Part shown: piece by piece, positions 38,677 through 47,330 of the stretch
Layout: the number at the start of each line of letters is the position of its first letter
How positions within the stretch are numbered: the stretch's first letter is position 1
Assembly: GCF_030718995.1 (NCBI RefSeq)
Contig: NZ_CP132204.1
Coordinates: 4,584,184-4,648,183 of the forward strand
Reading direction: 5' to 3'
DNA from: Arthrobacter oryzae
GTDB lineage: Bacteria > Actinomycetota > Actinomycetes > Actinomycetales > Micrococcaceae
DNA: 64,000 nucleotides
Translations under genes and position numbers: made by a program
The notes under the pieces: generated by a model
The model's database searches: none
Told to the model about the DNA's origin: nothing
The model's input: only the letters and a program-made list of their open reading frames with translations

Positions 38677-38763
38677 CAGCTGTTTTTGACCCGATTTTCC
38701 ATTGGAGGCCACCTTCCTGCTAAGCTCTAGGACGTCCCGCCGGCAACGGCAGGAACCCTGACT

Positions 38764-38836
38764 GCCCTCGTAGCTCAGGGGATAGAGCGTCTGCCTCCGG
38801 AGCAGAAGGTCGTAGGTTCGAATCCTATCGAGGGCA
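38764..38836 (+). tRNA. tRNA-Arg, anticodon CCG
   Basis: 73 nt. The acceptor GCCCTCG pairs with CGAGGGC, followed by discriminator A. The anticodon arm TCTGC-CTCCGGA-GCAGA places CCG at positions 34-36, reading CGG. The T arm contains GGTTCGAATCC. The CCA end is not encoded. A TAAGCT element about 40 bp upstream may be its -10. Confidence 0.97.
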
Positions 38837-38841
38837 CAGAC

Positions 38842-38870
38842 AAACCCCGCCAGCCCTGCTGGCGGGGTTT
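38842..38870 (+). terminator. Terminator after tRNA-Arg
   Basis: A perfect 12-bp stem (AAACCCCGCCAG with CTGGCGGGGTTT) around CCCTG starts six bases after the tRNA. The 3' arm ends in TTT. It could work in both directions. Confidence 0.88.
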
Positions 38871-38949
38871 CCTGCTTAAGGCGTGTCCCCTCGCAATGTC
38901 GGCGCCCCCTCGTAGGCTGATTCCATCGCCGACGAGTAAAGGGGACATC

Positions 38950-39993
38950 ATGTACTGCTCCATCATCCCGCCCTACCTGCTGCGGCGCCTTGCGGCACAG
39001 CATGAACCCCGCATGTACGCGGTGGCCCGGGCGGCGAAGGAAGCCCTGCTCCATGTCAGGTCCATCCAGGCGACCCGGGCGCTGCCGCTGCCGCACGTCC
39101 CCTCCGGACTCCGGCAGCTCAAGCCCGGTCCGCCGAACCGCACGGTGTATGACGCCAAGACCTCCGAGTCCCTGCCCGGGCAGGTGGTCCGCAAGGAGGG
39201 CGAACCCGTCACGGGCGATTCGTCCGCTGACGAGGCCTACGACGGGCTGGGCCACACCCACCGCCTGTACGCCGAGGCCTTCGGCCGGAACTCGATCGAC
39301 GGCCAGGGACTCCCCCTTGATGCGACCGTGCACTTCGGCAAGCTCTATGACAACGCCTTCTGGGACGGACGCCAGATGGTGTTCGGCGACGGCGACGGCG
39401 AAATCTTCCAGCGCTTCACCCGGTCCCTCAGCGTCATCGGCCACGAACTGGCCCACGGCGTGACGCAGCACTCGGCCGGACTCGTCTACCGGAACCAGGC
39501 CGGTGCCATCAACGAATCCTTGTCGGACGTGTTCGGCGCGCTGGTGGAACAGTACGTTGCGCAGCAGCCGGCATCGGAGGCCAGCTGGCTGATCGGTGAA
39601 AACCTGTTCACCGACAAGGTGCAAGGCGCAGCCCTCAGGTCATTGAAGGCCCCCGGCACCGCCTACGACGACGACGTGCTGGGCAGGGATCCCCAGCCGG
39701 ACTCCATGGATTCCTATGTCAGGACCAGCGCGGACAACGGCGGGGTGCACATCAATTCCGGCATCCCCAACCGCGCGTTCTACATGGTGGCGTCGGCACT
39801 CGGCGGCAACGCGTGGGAAACTCCGGGCCGGATCTGGTACGACACACTCACCGGCGGGTCCCTGCCTGCCAACGCCACATTCACCAAGTTCGCCAAGGCC
39901 ACCGCTGCATCGGCTTCGGAACTGTTCGGCGCCGGCTCTCCCGAGCATGACGCCGTTCGGCAGGCGTGGGAAACTGTGAAGGTAAAGCTGTAA
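38950..39993 (+). CDS. Protealysin-like M4 metalloprotease
   Basis: 347 aa from the ATG at 38950, preceded by GGGG. No signal peptide is present. The short propeptide begins MYCSIIPPYLLRRLA, the PPYLLR-type motif of protealysin-like proteases. The zinc site is HELAHGVTQH (His165, Glu166, His169), with the third ligand Glu189 in GAINESLSDV and the transition-state His267 in DNGGVHINSGIPNRAF. It is a full-length M4 enzyme. The neighbouring emfourin-like gene suggests the two act as a protease-inhibitor pair. Confidence 0.94.
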   Translation: MYCSIIPPYLLRRLAAQHEPRMYAVARAAKEALLHVRSIQATRALPLPHVPSGLRQLKPGPPNRTVYDAKTSESLPGQVVRKEGEPVTGDSSADEAYDGLGHTHRLYAEAFGRNSIDGQGLPLDATVHFGKLYDNAFWDGRQMVFGDGDGEIFQRFTRSLSVIGHELAHGVTQHSAGLVYRNQAGAINESLSDVFGALVEQYVAQQPASEASWLIGENLFTDKVQGAALRSLKAPGTAYDDDVLGRDPQPDSMDSYVRTSADNGGVHINSGIPNRAFYMVASALGGNAWETPGRIWYDTLTGGSLPANATFTKFAKATAASASELFGAGSPEHDAVRQAWETVKVKL

Positions 39994-40056
39994 CTGGATC
40001 GCCGCCGGAGCAGTCAGCCGGCGGCCAGGCAGTACCGGAAGCACAGGAACCAGGCC

Positions 40057-40368
40057 ATGAAGATCACCGTCCAGCGCAGCGGCGGGATTGCTGCGCTCAA
40101 ACGGGTCTGGAGCGTCCAGGCCACCACGCCCACGGACATGAGCCGCTGGGAGCCCCTCGTAGAGGCCTGCCCCTGGGATGCCGTCCCGCGCTCCGCGGCA
40201 GGCGGACAGCCGGACAGGTTCACGTATTCCATCAAGGCCGGCCAGCGCCGCGCCACCCTTCCGGAGCAGGCCGTCACCGGACCGTGGCGGGTCCTGGTCG
40301 ACAACACCCGGGCAGCGGCCGAAGCCGCACGGAACGAGGCCCCACGGAACGGCGAGCGCCGGGGCTAG
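40057..40368 (+). CDS. Emfourin-like protealysin inhibitor
   Basis: 103 aa, ATG start with CAGGAAC upstream. The N-terminus MKITVQRSGGIAALKRVWSV and the later FTYSIKAG...ATLPEQAVTGPWRVLVD (a few residues omitted) match the compact inhibitor family that blocks protealysin-like M4 proteases. The gene lies 63 bp after the protease, which is the usual arrangement of this pair. The stop shares a CTAG with the convergent regulator gene's stop. Confidence 0.8.
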   Translation: MKITVQRSGGIAALKRVWSVQATTPTDMSRWEPLVEACPWDAVPRSAAGGQPDRFTYSIKAGQRRATLPEQAVTGPWRVLVDNTRAAAEAARNEAPRNGERRG

Positions 40369-41333
40369 ACCGCGGGTTCGAGGTGGCCGCGGAACGCGCG
40401 CCGGTAGGATTGCGGGCTCGTGGCCAGGACTTTGCCGAAATGGTGCCGCAGCAGCACGGAATGGCCGAACCCCGCTTCGCGGGCAATCTCGTCGATGTTG
40501 AGCTCCGTGGATTCCAGGAGTTCCTGCGCCCGCAGCACACGCTGGGAGTTCAGCCAGGCGGCCGGAGTGGCCCCCGTTTCGGAACGGAAGCGGCGCGCGA
40601 ACGTCCGCGGCGACATGTGCACCCGCGCCGCAAGCTCGTTGACGGTGTGCTCATGTTCCAGGTTCCGGACCATCCACTGCAGCAGCTCCTCCATGGGCTG
40701 TGAGCCGCAGGCCGGAATGGGCCGGTCGATGAACTGGGCCTGCCCGCCGTCGCGATGGGGCGGGACCACCATGTCCCGGGCAATGCTCGCGGCCACGTTA
40801 GCGCCGAGTTCCACCCTCACCAGGTGAAGGCAGGCATCGATACCGGCCGCGGTGCCGGCGCTGCTGATGATCCGGCCGTCCTGGACATACAGCACGTTCT
40901 CGTCCACGAGCGCGGCCGGGTACCGGCTGGCCAATTCCGGGGAGTAATGCCAGTGCGTGGTGCAGCGCCGGCCGTCGAGCAGGCCGGCACGCGCGAGGGC
41001 GAAGGCTCCCGAACAGATGGACATCACCCAGGCTCCGCGGGCATGGGCGTCGCGCAAGGCGTCCAGTACTTCCTCCGGGACATCCTGGTCATGGCCGTAG
41101 GGAGCCATGATCACCAGGTCCGCATCCGCGGCCGCTTCCAGCCCCAGCTCGACGTGCAGGGACAACCCGGTCTTGAGCCGGACATCACCCGGTTCCGGCG
41201 TGCAGACGCGGAAATCGAAAGCCGGCACACCGGTCCCCCGCTCCGACCTGTCGATGCCGAACACCTCGAATGCGGTACCGAACTCGAAGATGGAGAAGCC
41301 GGGAACAACGATCACAGCCACTGATTTGAGCAT
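40365..41333 (-). CDS. AraC-family regulator with GATase1/DJ-1-like N-terminal domain
   Basis: 322 aa from the ATG at 41333 (MLKSVAVIVVPGFSIFEFGT); the frame opens further upstream across the divergent promoter. The N-terminal domain has a nucleophile-elbow-like VMSICSGAFALARAGLLDG, as in the FtrA/GlxA type. The C-terminal domain has two helix-turn-helix motifs (HTVNELAARVHMSPRTFARR and LNIDEIAREAGFGHSVLLRHHF). Such proteins usually sense a small metabolite. The target genes are unknown; the 55-aa membrane peptide is divergent. Confidence 0.92.
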   Translation of the reverse strand: MLKSVAVIVVPGFSIFEFGTAFEVFGIDRSERGTGVPAFDFRVCTPEPGDVRLKTGLSLHVELGLEAAADADLVIMAPYGHDQDVPEEVLDALRDAHARGAWVMSICSGAFALARAGLLDGRRCTTHWHYSPELASRYPAALVDENVLYVQDGRIISSAGTAAGIDACLHLVRVELGANVAASIARDMVVPPHRDGGQAQFIDRPIPACGSQPMEELLQWMVRNLEHEHTVNELAARVHMSPRTFARRFRSETGATPAAWLNSQRVLRAQELLESTELNIDEIAREAGFGHSVLLRHHFGKVLATSPQSYRRAFRGHLEPAV

Positions 41334-41414
41334 GTAACCATTGTGGCAGAAATTATAGCTTTTTGGGCATTTCTGCCACTGTTTTGTCGTCCGGTGCGGG
41401 AGAAACATAGGGGC

Positions 41415-41582
41415 ATGGAAACCATCGGAGTTGTACTCATCGTCCTGTTGCTCGTCATCCTGTCGGCCACGGTCGCCGCGCTCCTCAAGGACGGACGGGG
41501 CCACACGCCTCCCGAACGTTCGGAGCGCGAATGGTCTGCGCTGGACCTGCCAAGCATCAGCTACACGCTGCGGAACTACTGA
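41415..41582 (+). CDS. Small single-pass membrane peptide
   Basis: 55 aa from the ATG at 41415, with TAGGGG just upstream. One membrane helix (IGVVLIVLLLVILSATVAALL) is followed by a short polar tail ending ISYTLRNY. I do not recognise a family. It is divergent from the AraC-type regulator and followed by its own terminator, which supports it being a real gene. Confidence 0.6.
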   Translation: METIGVVLIVLLLVILSATVAALLKDGRGHTPPERSEREWSALDLPSISYTLRNY

Positions 41583-41592
41583 ACAAACAGCT

Positions 41593-41625
41593 AAGGACCC
41601 GGCCCACGAATGAGCCGGGTCCTTT
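41593..41625. terminator. Bidirectional terminator between the membrane peptide and catC
   Basis: An 11-bp stem AAGGACCCGGC with GCCGGGTCCTT (41593-41603 and 41614-41624) lies between convergent genes. The plus strand continues TTTCG, and the minus strand continues TAGCTGTTTGTT, so it may serve both sides. Confidence 0.8.
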
Positions 41626-41637
41626 CGTCTATGGCCC

Positions 41638-41922
41638 CTAGCCGAGGGCTATGTCGGAGGGATGTGCCGCCAACGGCGTGATCTCCATCGTCATATACGG
41701 GAACAGCGGCAGCCCCCAAAGAATGTCATGCAGCCGCTCGTTGCCGGAGACGTCGAAGATACTGATGTTGGCGTATTCGCCCACGCAGCGCCAGATGCTC
41801 TGCCACTCACCCTTGCGCTGCAGTTCCTGCGAATACGCCTTTTCCGTGGCGAGTAGCTCGGCCCTGGACTGCGGGTCCATGTCCTGCGGGATGCTGACGT
41901 CCATACGCACTGCAAAAAGCAC
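41638..41922 (-). CDS. catC: Muconolactone delta-isomerase
   Basis: 94 aa from the GTG at 41922 with AGAAAGGCG upstream. FAVRMDVSIPQDMD, EWQSIWRCVGEYANISIFDV, HDILWGLPLFPYM and AHPSDI cover the whole small family. It moves the double bond of muconolactone to give beta-ketoadipate enol-lactone. It is the last gene of catBAC. Confidence 0.95.
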   Translation of the reverse strand: MLFAVRMDVSIPQDMDPQSRAELLATEKAYSQELQRKGEWQSIWRCVGEYANISIFDVSGNERLHDILWGLPLFPYMTMEITPLAAHPSDIALG

Positions 41923-41980
41923 GGGTTCGCCTTTCTGGTTCGGGGGCCCGGTTGCCGCCTGACAACCGGGCCCGTGGCGG

Positions 41981-42847
41981 TCAGGCGCGTTCGGCGTCCA
42001 ACACAAAGTCGTAGGTGACTTCATTGCCGCTGGCGCCGGCACGTGCGGCCGGGCTCAGCACGAGCTCCGGTTTGACGGCCGAGGCGATGTCGTCGGAGAG
42101 GTGCTGGTCGCCTTCGAAATAGAGCTGGGCGGTGAGCAGCTGGTAGCCGGGGGCGGACACCTTGAGGTGAAGGTGCGCCGGGCGCCAGGCATGCCAGCCG
42201 GCGGCCGCAATGAGCTTGCCGCAGGCGCCGTCGGTGGGGATCTGGTACGGGGCGGGCTGCACGGTGTTCAGCGCAAAGTTGCCCGAGGCGTCGGCCACCA
42301 CGGTGCCGCGAAGGTTCCACTCGGGCAGGCCCGGTGCGTACTGGGAGTAGAAGCCGTTGTCGTCCGCGTGCCAGATCTCCACATGGGCTCCGCCAAGCGG
42401 CGTGCCGTCGACAGCCCGGACCTGGCCCTGGAACAGCAGCGGCGTACCGCCCTCGTCCTTGCGCATCGGCAGGGTGGCCGGCGTCTGAAGCTGCGGCGAA
42501 CCCGGGACGTAGTACGGCCCCTCGATGGTTCCCTTGTTGCCTTCCCGGTCCTCCGTGGACACTTCCTCAACCACGTGTTCCACCCAGACGTCCAGGAAAA
42601 GCGGCCACTCGCCGTCCTCGCCCACGCTGATCAGCCAGGCCTTCAGCGCATTGAACTCGTCGTAGCTCACCTTGTGCTTGCGGATGGTTTCGTAGACAGC
42701 GCCCAGCACCTCGTTGGCCAGCAGGGACACGCGTTCCTTGGGAACCTCCAGTGCCGCCGTCTTGCCGCTGTCGCGGAAACGTTCCGTGGCAAGGCTGCCG
42801 GACTCGGCGGCCTTGGCGTCGAATTCGCTTAGCTCGGTTGTCATCAT
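41981..42847 (-). CDS. catA: Catechol 1,2-dioxygenase (intradiol)
   Basis: 288 aa; ATG at 42847 with a second ATG at 42844. The non-haem Fe(III) ligands lie in GPYYVPGSP (Tyr), the tyrosine region PAPYQIPTDGACG, and WRPAHLHLKVSAPGY (two His). The intradiol signature GAHVEIWHADDNGFYS is complete. It opens catechol to cis,cis-muconate. It sits between catB and catC. Confidence 0.97.
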   Translation of the reverse strand: MMTTELSEFDAKAAESGSLATERFRDSGKTAALEVPKERVSLLANEVLGAVYETIRKHKVSYDEFNALKAWLISVGEDGEWPLFLDVWVEHVVEEVSTEDREGNKGTIEGPYYVPGSPQLQTPATLPMRKDEGGTPLLFQGQVRAVDGTPLGGAHVEIWHADDNGFYSQYAPGLPEWNLRGTVVADASGNFALNTVQPAPYQIPTDGACGKLIAAAGWHAWRPAHLHLKVSAPGYQLLTAQLYFEGDQHLSDDIASAVKPELVLSPAARAGASGNEVTYDFVLDAERA

Positions 42848-42910
42848 TGACTCACTTTCTTCATCCGGCGCCGGCTTAGGTGCAGGCGCCGTAGTGTGGG
42901 TTGGTTGGGT

Positions 42911-44020
42911 TCAGTTGCCGTCGTCGAGGCGGTATTTGGCCAGCTTCCCGGCGTCGATTTCGATGCCGATGCCCGGCGCCTGCCGGGCAAAAAGCTTGCC
43001 GTCGACGATGCCCAGGGGCTCGGCCAGGAGGTCGTCACTCATATCCAGGAAGTTGGACAACTCGCCGGCGCGCTGCGTGGTGGACTTGTAGGCGGCCCCG
43101 AAGGTGACGGTGCAGAGCGTGCCGAGCTGGCCGTCGATCTGGTTGCCCATGACCACTTCCGCACCGAGGCCGTCGCACTGGAACAGCACCCGCTGGGAGT
43201 GGGAAAAGCCGGTGCGTGCGGTCTTGATGCTGACCGCGTTCGCGGCCCCGCCCAGCAGCGCACGGGTGACTTCGCCCGGTGTCGTTGCGCTTTCGTCCGC
43301 CACGAACGGAACAGGGCACTGTTCCACCAGCCATTTGCGGCCCAGCACGTCATCGGCGGGGCATAGCTCCTCAGCCAGGGTGAGGTCGAGGTCGGCCATG
43401 GCATTGAGGGCCCGCAGGGACTCCGACGGCGTCCAGCCCCGGTTGCCGTCAATGTACAGCTCAATGTCCGCGCCGAGTTCCTCGCGCAGGGCCCGGCACA
43501 CGTCGACGTCGAGCATGAACGGCTTCCGGCCCACCTTGACCTTGAAGGTGGTGATCCCGTAGGTGTCGCGCATGCGCTCGGCCTCGGCCACCATCTTGGC
43601 GGGCTCGGCGAAACCGAGCATATGGCTGACCCGCATGCTGTCGGAAAATCCGCCGAGGAGGGCGGTAACGGGCTGGCCCAGGGTTTTTCCTATGACATCC
43701 CAGAGTGCCATGTCCAGTGCCGACTTGGCGGTCGGGTTGCCCACGGTCCGGTCCAGGATGGCGTGGATGGCTTCACGGTCCATGACGGACATCCCCGTTA
43801 TCCGCGGCGCGAACAGCGTGCGGATTGCGGCAACGATGGATTCCTGCGTCTCCCCGTAGGTGAACGGCCGGGCCGGCGCCTCGGCCACTCCCACGATTCC
43901 GTCGTCGCTGAATACCCGGACCAGGACATGCAGCGCGGTATGCACCTCTCCGCTGGCGAAGCGCAGGGGCTTCGTATACGGGATGGCGAAGGGAATCGCC
44001 TCGATGGCAGTGATTTTCAC
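42911..44020 (-). CDS. catB: Muconate cycloisomerase
   Basis: 369 aa, GTG start. Enolase-superfamily marks are TTFKVKVGRKPF (acid-base Lys), ELYIDGNRGW, LAEELCPADD, FVADESATTP and a late AVSIKTARTGF. It lactonises cis,cis-muconate to muconolactone. It is the first gene of catBAC and is divergent from benA. Confidence 0.96.
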   Translation of the reverse strand: MKITAIEAIPFAIPYTKPLRFASGEVHTALHVLVRVFSDDGIVGVAEAPARPFTYGETQESIVAAIRTLFAPRITGMSVMDREAIHAILDRTVGNPTAKSALDMALWDVIGKTLGQPVTALLGGFSDSMRVSHMLGFAEPAKMVAEAERMRDTYGITTFKVKVGRKPFMLDVDVCRALREELGADIELYIDGNRGWTPSESLRALNAMADLDLTLAEELCPADDVLGRKWLVEQCPVPFVADESATTPGEVTRALLGGAANAVSIKTARTGFSHSQRVLFQCDGLGAEVVMGNQIDGQLGTLCTVTFGAAYKSTTQRAGELSNFLDMSDDLLAEPLGIVDGKLFARQAPGIGIEIDAGKLAKYRLDDGN

Positions 44021-44115
44021 GGGTGCCTTCCGGTCCGGGTTGTTGTTGCTTCAACAGCGTATGGCCGACTTCACCCGTCAACAAATACTCAATTCCGCCA
44101 AATTCAGAGCTATTA

Positions 44116-44159
44116 GGTCTCAATGAGACCCTAGGCAAGCCTAGGCAAATACCTAGTGT
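44116..44159. promoter_or_regulatory. ben/cat control region: inverted repeat and tandem CCTAGGCAA sites
   Basis: GGTCTC-AAT-GAGACC (44116-44130) is followed immediately by CCTAGGCAAG (sharing base 44130, to 44139) and CCTAGGCAAA (44140-44149), then TACCTAGTGT. TAGTGT (44154-44159) is a reasonable actinobacterial -10 for benA, which would put the repeats over the -35 zone as expected for an activator-dependent promoter. The likely ligand is the LuxR/ATPase regulator encoded after the transporter gene. Confidence 0.55.
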
Positions 44160-44201
44160 GACGCGCACCACCCGCTGGCAGAGTGGGGGGCACTCACCAT
44201 C

Positions 44202-44245
44202 GACCGACCGATCATTCGGCGGTCCGCCCGGGCAGTGCTGCCCGG
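44202..44245 (+). promoter_or_regulatory. Two hairpins in the benA leader
   Basis: GACCG-a-CCGA (44202-44211) pairs with TCGG-CGGTC (44216-44224) around TCAT with one bulged base, and CCGGGCAG (44228-44235) pairs with CTGCCCGG (44238-44245) around TG. Both lie between the putative benA promoter and its TAGGAG ribosome site. A role in mRNA stability or attenuation is inferred. Confidence 0.45.
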
Positions 44246-44284
44246 CGATCCGGGCAACGCGGCCCGAAACTGATAGGAGCCAAC

Positions 44285-45658
44285 ATGACAGAGACCCTGG
44301 CGGGCATCCGAGCCCACCTCGACCAGGCCTTGGTGGAAGACCACGACAACGGCGTGTACCGGGCCAATCGCAGTATCTTCACCGACGAAGACCTGTTTGA
44401 GCTCGAAATGAAGCACATCTTCGAAGGCAACTGGGTGTACCTGGCGCATGACAGCCAGATCCCCAACATCGGCGACTACTTCACCACCTACATCGGCCGC
44501 CAGCCGATCATCATCTCCCGTGACAAGCAGGGCGGACTCAATGCCCTCATCAACGCGTGCAGCCACCGCGGCGCCATGCTCTGCCGGCGCAAGACGGACA
44601 ACCGCACCACGTTCACGTGCCCGTTCCACGGCTGGACCTTCAACAACACCGGCAAGCTGCTCAAGGTCAAGGACCCCCGCGAAGCCGGGTACCCGGAGCA
44701 GTTCAACAAGGAAGGTTCGCACGACCTCACCAAGGTTGCCAGGTTCGAAAGCTACCGGGGCTTCCTGTTCGGCAGCATCAACCCGGACGTGAAACCGCTG
44801 GAAGAGCACCTCGGCGAATCGACAAAGATCATCGACATGATCGTGGACCAGTCCCCGGATGGCCTGGAAGTCCTCCGCGGCGCCTCCAGCTACACCTACG
44901 ACGGCAACTGGAAGCTGCAGGCCGAAAACGGCGCCGACGGCTACCACGTGTCGGCGACTCACTGGAACTACGCCGCCACCACTGCCCGGCGCACCACCGG
45001 CGAGTCCGCCAACGAAACCAAGAACATGGACGCCGGCGGCTGGGCCAGGCAGAAGGGCGGCTACTACTCCTTCGATCACGGCCACCTGCTGCTCTGGACA
45101 GAATGGCTTGACCCGAACAACCGGCCACTGTTCGACCGCCGCGCCGAGCTCGTGGAGAAGTACGGAGAGGCCAAGGCGGACTGGATGATCAACATCTCCC
45201 GCAACCTCTGCCTCTACCCGAACGTCTACCTGATGGACCAGTTCGGATCGCAGATCCGGCACTTCCGCCCGATCTCGGTGGACAAGACCGAGGTGACCAT
45301 CTACTGCATCGCTCCCAAGGGTGAAAGCCCGGAAGCCCGGGCCAGCCGCATCCGCCAGTACGAGGACTTCTTCAACGCGTCCGGAATGGCCACCCCGGAC
45401 GACCTCGAGGAGTTCCGGTCCTGCCAGAAGACCTACCTCGCCACCGCAGCGCCCTGGAACGACCTCAGCCGCGGCGTGACCCACCAGATCACAGGACCCG
45501 ACGCCAACGCGGACAGCATCGGGCTCAAGCCGATTTCCAGCGGCGCCCGGACCGAGGACGAAGGCCTCTACCCCATCCAGCACGGCTACTGGGTGGACAC
45601 CATGCGCAGGGCTGCAGCCGTCGAAGAAGCAACAGCAGAAGCATCGGCCCGGAACTAG
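44285..45658 (+). CDS. benA: Benzoate 1,2-dioxygenase large subunit
   Basis: 457 aa from the ATG at 44285 after TAGGAGCCAAC. The Rieske cluster ligands are Cys92/His94 (CSHRGAML) and Cys112/His115 (CPFHGW). The catalytic iron site is ENGADGYHVSATHW (Asp218 bridge, His221, His226). The order of genes benABCD beside catBAC supports benzoate as substrate. It dihydroxylates benzoate to the cis-diol. Confidence 0.96.
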   Translation: MTETLAGIRAHLDQALVEDHDNGVYRANRSIFTDEDLFELEMKHIFEGNWVYLAHDSQIPNIGDYFTTYIGRQPIIISRDKQGGLNALINACSHRGAMLCRRKTDNRTTFTCPFHGWTFNNTGKLLKVKDPREAGYPEQFNKEGSHDLTKVARFESYRGFLFGSINPDVKPLEEHLGESTKIIDMIVDQSPDGLEVLRGASSYTYDGNWKLQAENGADGYHVSATHWNYAATTARRTTGESANETKNMDAGGWARQKGGYYSFDHGHLLLWTEWLDPNNRPLFDRRAELVEKYGEAKADWMINISRNLCLYPNVYLMDQFGSQIRHFRPISVDKTEVTIYCIAPKGESPEARASRIRQYEDFFNASGMATPDDLEEFRSCQKTYLATAAPWNDLSRGVTHQITGPDANADSIGLKPISSGARTEDEGLYPIQHGYWVDTMRRAAAVEEATAEASARN

Positions 45659-45685
45659 GCCCGCACGGAGCACGAGGAGAACACC

Positions 45686-46246
45686 ATGACACAAACCTTT
45701 GACATCGACGCGCCGGCCGCAGGCACCGCCGCGGCAATCACCGACGCAGCCGCGGGCCCGGCCGGCCTTGAGGACATCCGCGCCTTCCTCTACCGCGAAG
45801 CGCGGTTCCTGGATGACCGCGAGTTCGACAGGTGGCTGGACTGCTACCACCCCGACGCGGAATTCTGGATGCCGGCCTGGGCTGACGACGACCAGCTGAC
45901 CAGCGACCCCCAGCGCGAGATTTCGCTGATCTACTACCCCAACCGGGGCGGACTGGAGGACCGGGTCTTCCGCATCAAGACGGACCGGTCCAGCGCCACG
46001 AGCCTGCCCGAACCCCGGACAGGCCACAACATAGCGAACGTGGAGGTCCTCGGCTGGCGCGGACGCGAGGTGGATGTCCGCTTCAACTGGCACACCCTCT
46101 ACTACCGGTACCAGAACATCGATCCCTACTTCGGTACGTCGTTCTACACCATCGACTACTCCGGCACGCAGCCCGTCATCACCAAGAAGAAGGTCGTCCT
46201 CAAGAACGACTACATCCACCACGTCGTGGATATCTACCACATCTAG
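45686..46246 (+). CDS. benB: Benzoate 1,2-dioxygenase small subunit
   Basis: 186 aa, ATG start after GAGGAGAAC. A ring-hydroxylating beta-subunit cone fold is indicated by FLYREARFLDDREFDRWLDC, HPDAEFWMPAW and the C-terminal KKKVVLKNDYIHHVVDIYHI. The N-terminal 25 residues are Ala-rich and variable. It packs with BenA in an alpha3-beta3 oxygenase. Confidence 0.96.
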   Translation: MTQTFDIDAPAAGTAAAITDAAAGPAGLEDIRAFLYREARFLDDREFDRWLDCYHPDAEFWMPAWADDDQLTSDPQREISLIYYPNRGGLEDRVFRIKTDRSSATSLPEPRTGHNIANVEVLGWRGREVDVRFNWHTLYYRYQNIDPYFGTSFYTIDYSGTQPVITKKKVVLKNDYIHHVVDIYHI

Positions 46247-46277
46247 CCTCCACCCCACGACTGGAATCGAGTCCCCC

Positions 46278-47330
46278 ATGAGTTATCAAATTGCCCTCAG
46301 TTTCGAGGACGGCGTGACCCGTTTCGTCACGGCCAACCCGAACGAAACCGTGGCTGACGCTGCATACAAGTCCCGCATCAACATCCCCTTTGACTGCCGG
46401 GACGGCGCCTGCGGCACGTGCAAGGCCTTCTGCGAATCCGGAAAGTACGACGGCGGCGACTACATCGACGAGGCCCTCACGGAGGATGAAGCCGAGAAGG
46501 GCTTCTGCCTTCCGTGCCAGATGGTTCCGGAAAGCGACCTGGTCCTTCAGGTGGCCGGTACGTCCGAGATGGCCAAGGTCGGCGCCACAACGTTCGAGGC
46601 AACGGTCAAGGAACTGACCTGGTTTGCGGACAACACCGCCGCCCTCACGCTCACTGTGGAGAACCGGGGGGACCTGAAGTTCCTCCCGGGCCAGTACATG
46701 AACTTCGCAGTGCCCGGTACCGCGGTCGCCCGCTCCTATTCCTTCAGCAGCGGCCCCTCCGCCGAGGACCTCCGGTTCCTCATCCGCACGGCTCCCGACG
46801 GCGCCATGACCACCTACCTCAAGGAGCGCACCGCCGTCGGGGACACCATCCCCCTCACGGGTCCCATGGGCAGCTTCTTCCTGCGGGACATCAAGCGGCC
46901 GGTGCTCATGCTGGCCGGCGGCACCGGAATCGCGCCCCTGCTGTCCATGCTGGAGAAGATCGCCACCGGCCTGGAGGAGCCACCGGCCCATCCCGTCCAC
47001 CTGGCCTACGGCGTCACCTTCGACAAGGACCTCGTGGAGCTGGACAAGCTCCGGCAGTACTCCGCGGCCATCGAAAATTTCACCTTCGACTTCTGCGTGG
47101 CTGACCCGGACAGCACCGCCGGCAACAAGGGCTACGTGACCCAGTACATCACCGCAGCACAACTGAACGACGGCGACGTCGACGTCTACCTCTGCGGCCC
47201 GCCCGCCATGGTGGACGCCGTCCGCAAATACTGGGACGCCCAGGGCATCACGCCCGCCAACTTCTATTACGAGCGCTTTGCCGTGGGCAGCACCGCCGCC
47301 GCCCCCGCACTCTCGGGAGCCGTCGCTTGA
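46278..47330 (+). CDS. benC: Benzoate 1,2-dioxygenase electron transfer component
   Basis: 350 aa from the ATG at 46278. An N-terminal plant-type [2Fe-2S] domain (Cys40, Cys45, Cys48, Cys80; CRDGACGTCKAFC, LPCQ) is fused to FAD (ARSYSFSSGP) and NAD (LMLAGGTGIAPLLSMLE) domains. It passes electrons from NADH to BenAB. It overlaps benD by four bases (TTGA). Confidence 0.96.
   Translation: MSYQIALSFEDGVTRFVTANPNETVADAAYKSRINIPFDCRDGACGTCKAFCESGKYDGGDYIDEALTEDEAEKGFCLPCQMVPESDLVLQVAGTSEMAKVGATTFEATVKELTWFADNTAALTLTVENRGDLKFLPGQYMNFAVPGTAVARSYSFSSGPSAEDLRFLIRTAPDGAMTTYLKERTAVGDTIPLTGPMGSFFLRDIKRPVLMLAGGTGIAPLLSMLEKIATGLEEPPAHPVHLAYGVTFDKDLVELDKLRQYSAAIENFTFDFCVADPDSTAGNKGYVTQYITAAQLNDGDVDVYLCGPPAMVDAVRKYWDAQGITPANFYYERFAVGSTAAAPALSGAVA

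Noticed and set aside
44153..46279. 708-aa minus-strand open frame opposite benA and benB
   Set aside because: It is a high-GC shadow: benA and benB have full catalytic motifs and ribosome sites on the plus strand, while the minus frame is Val/Gly/Ala-rich with no recognisable fold.
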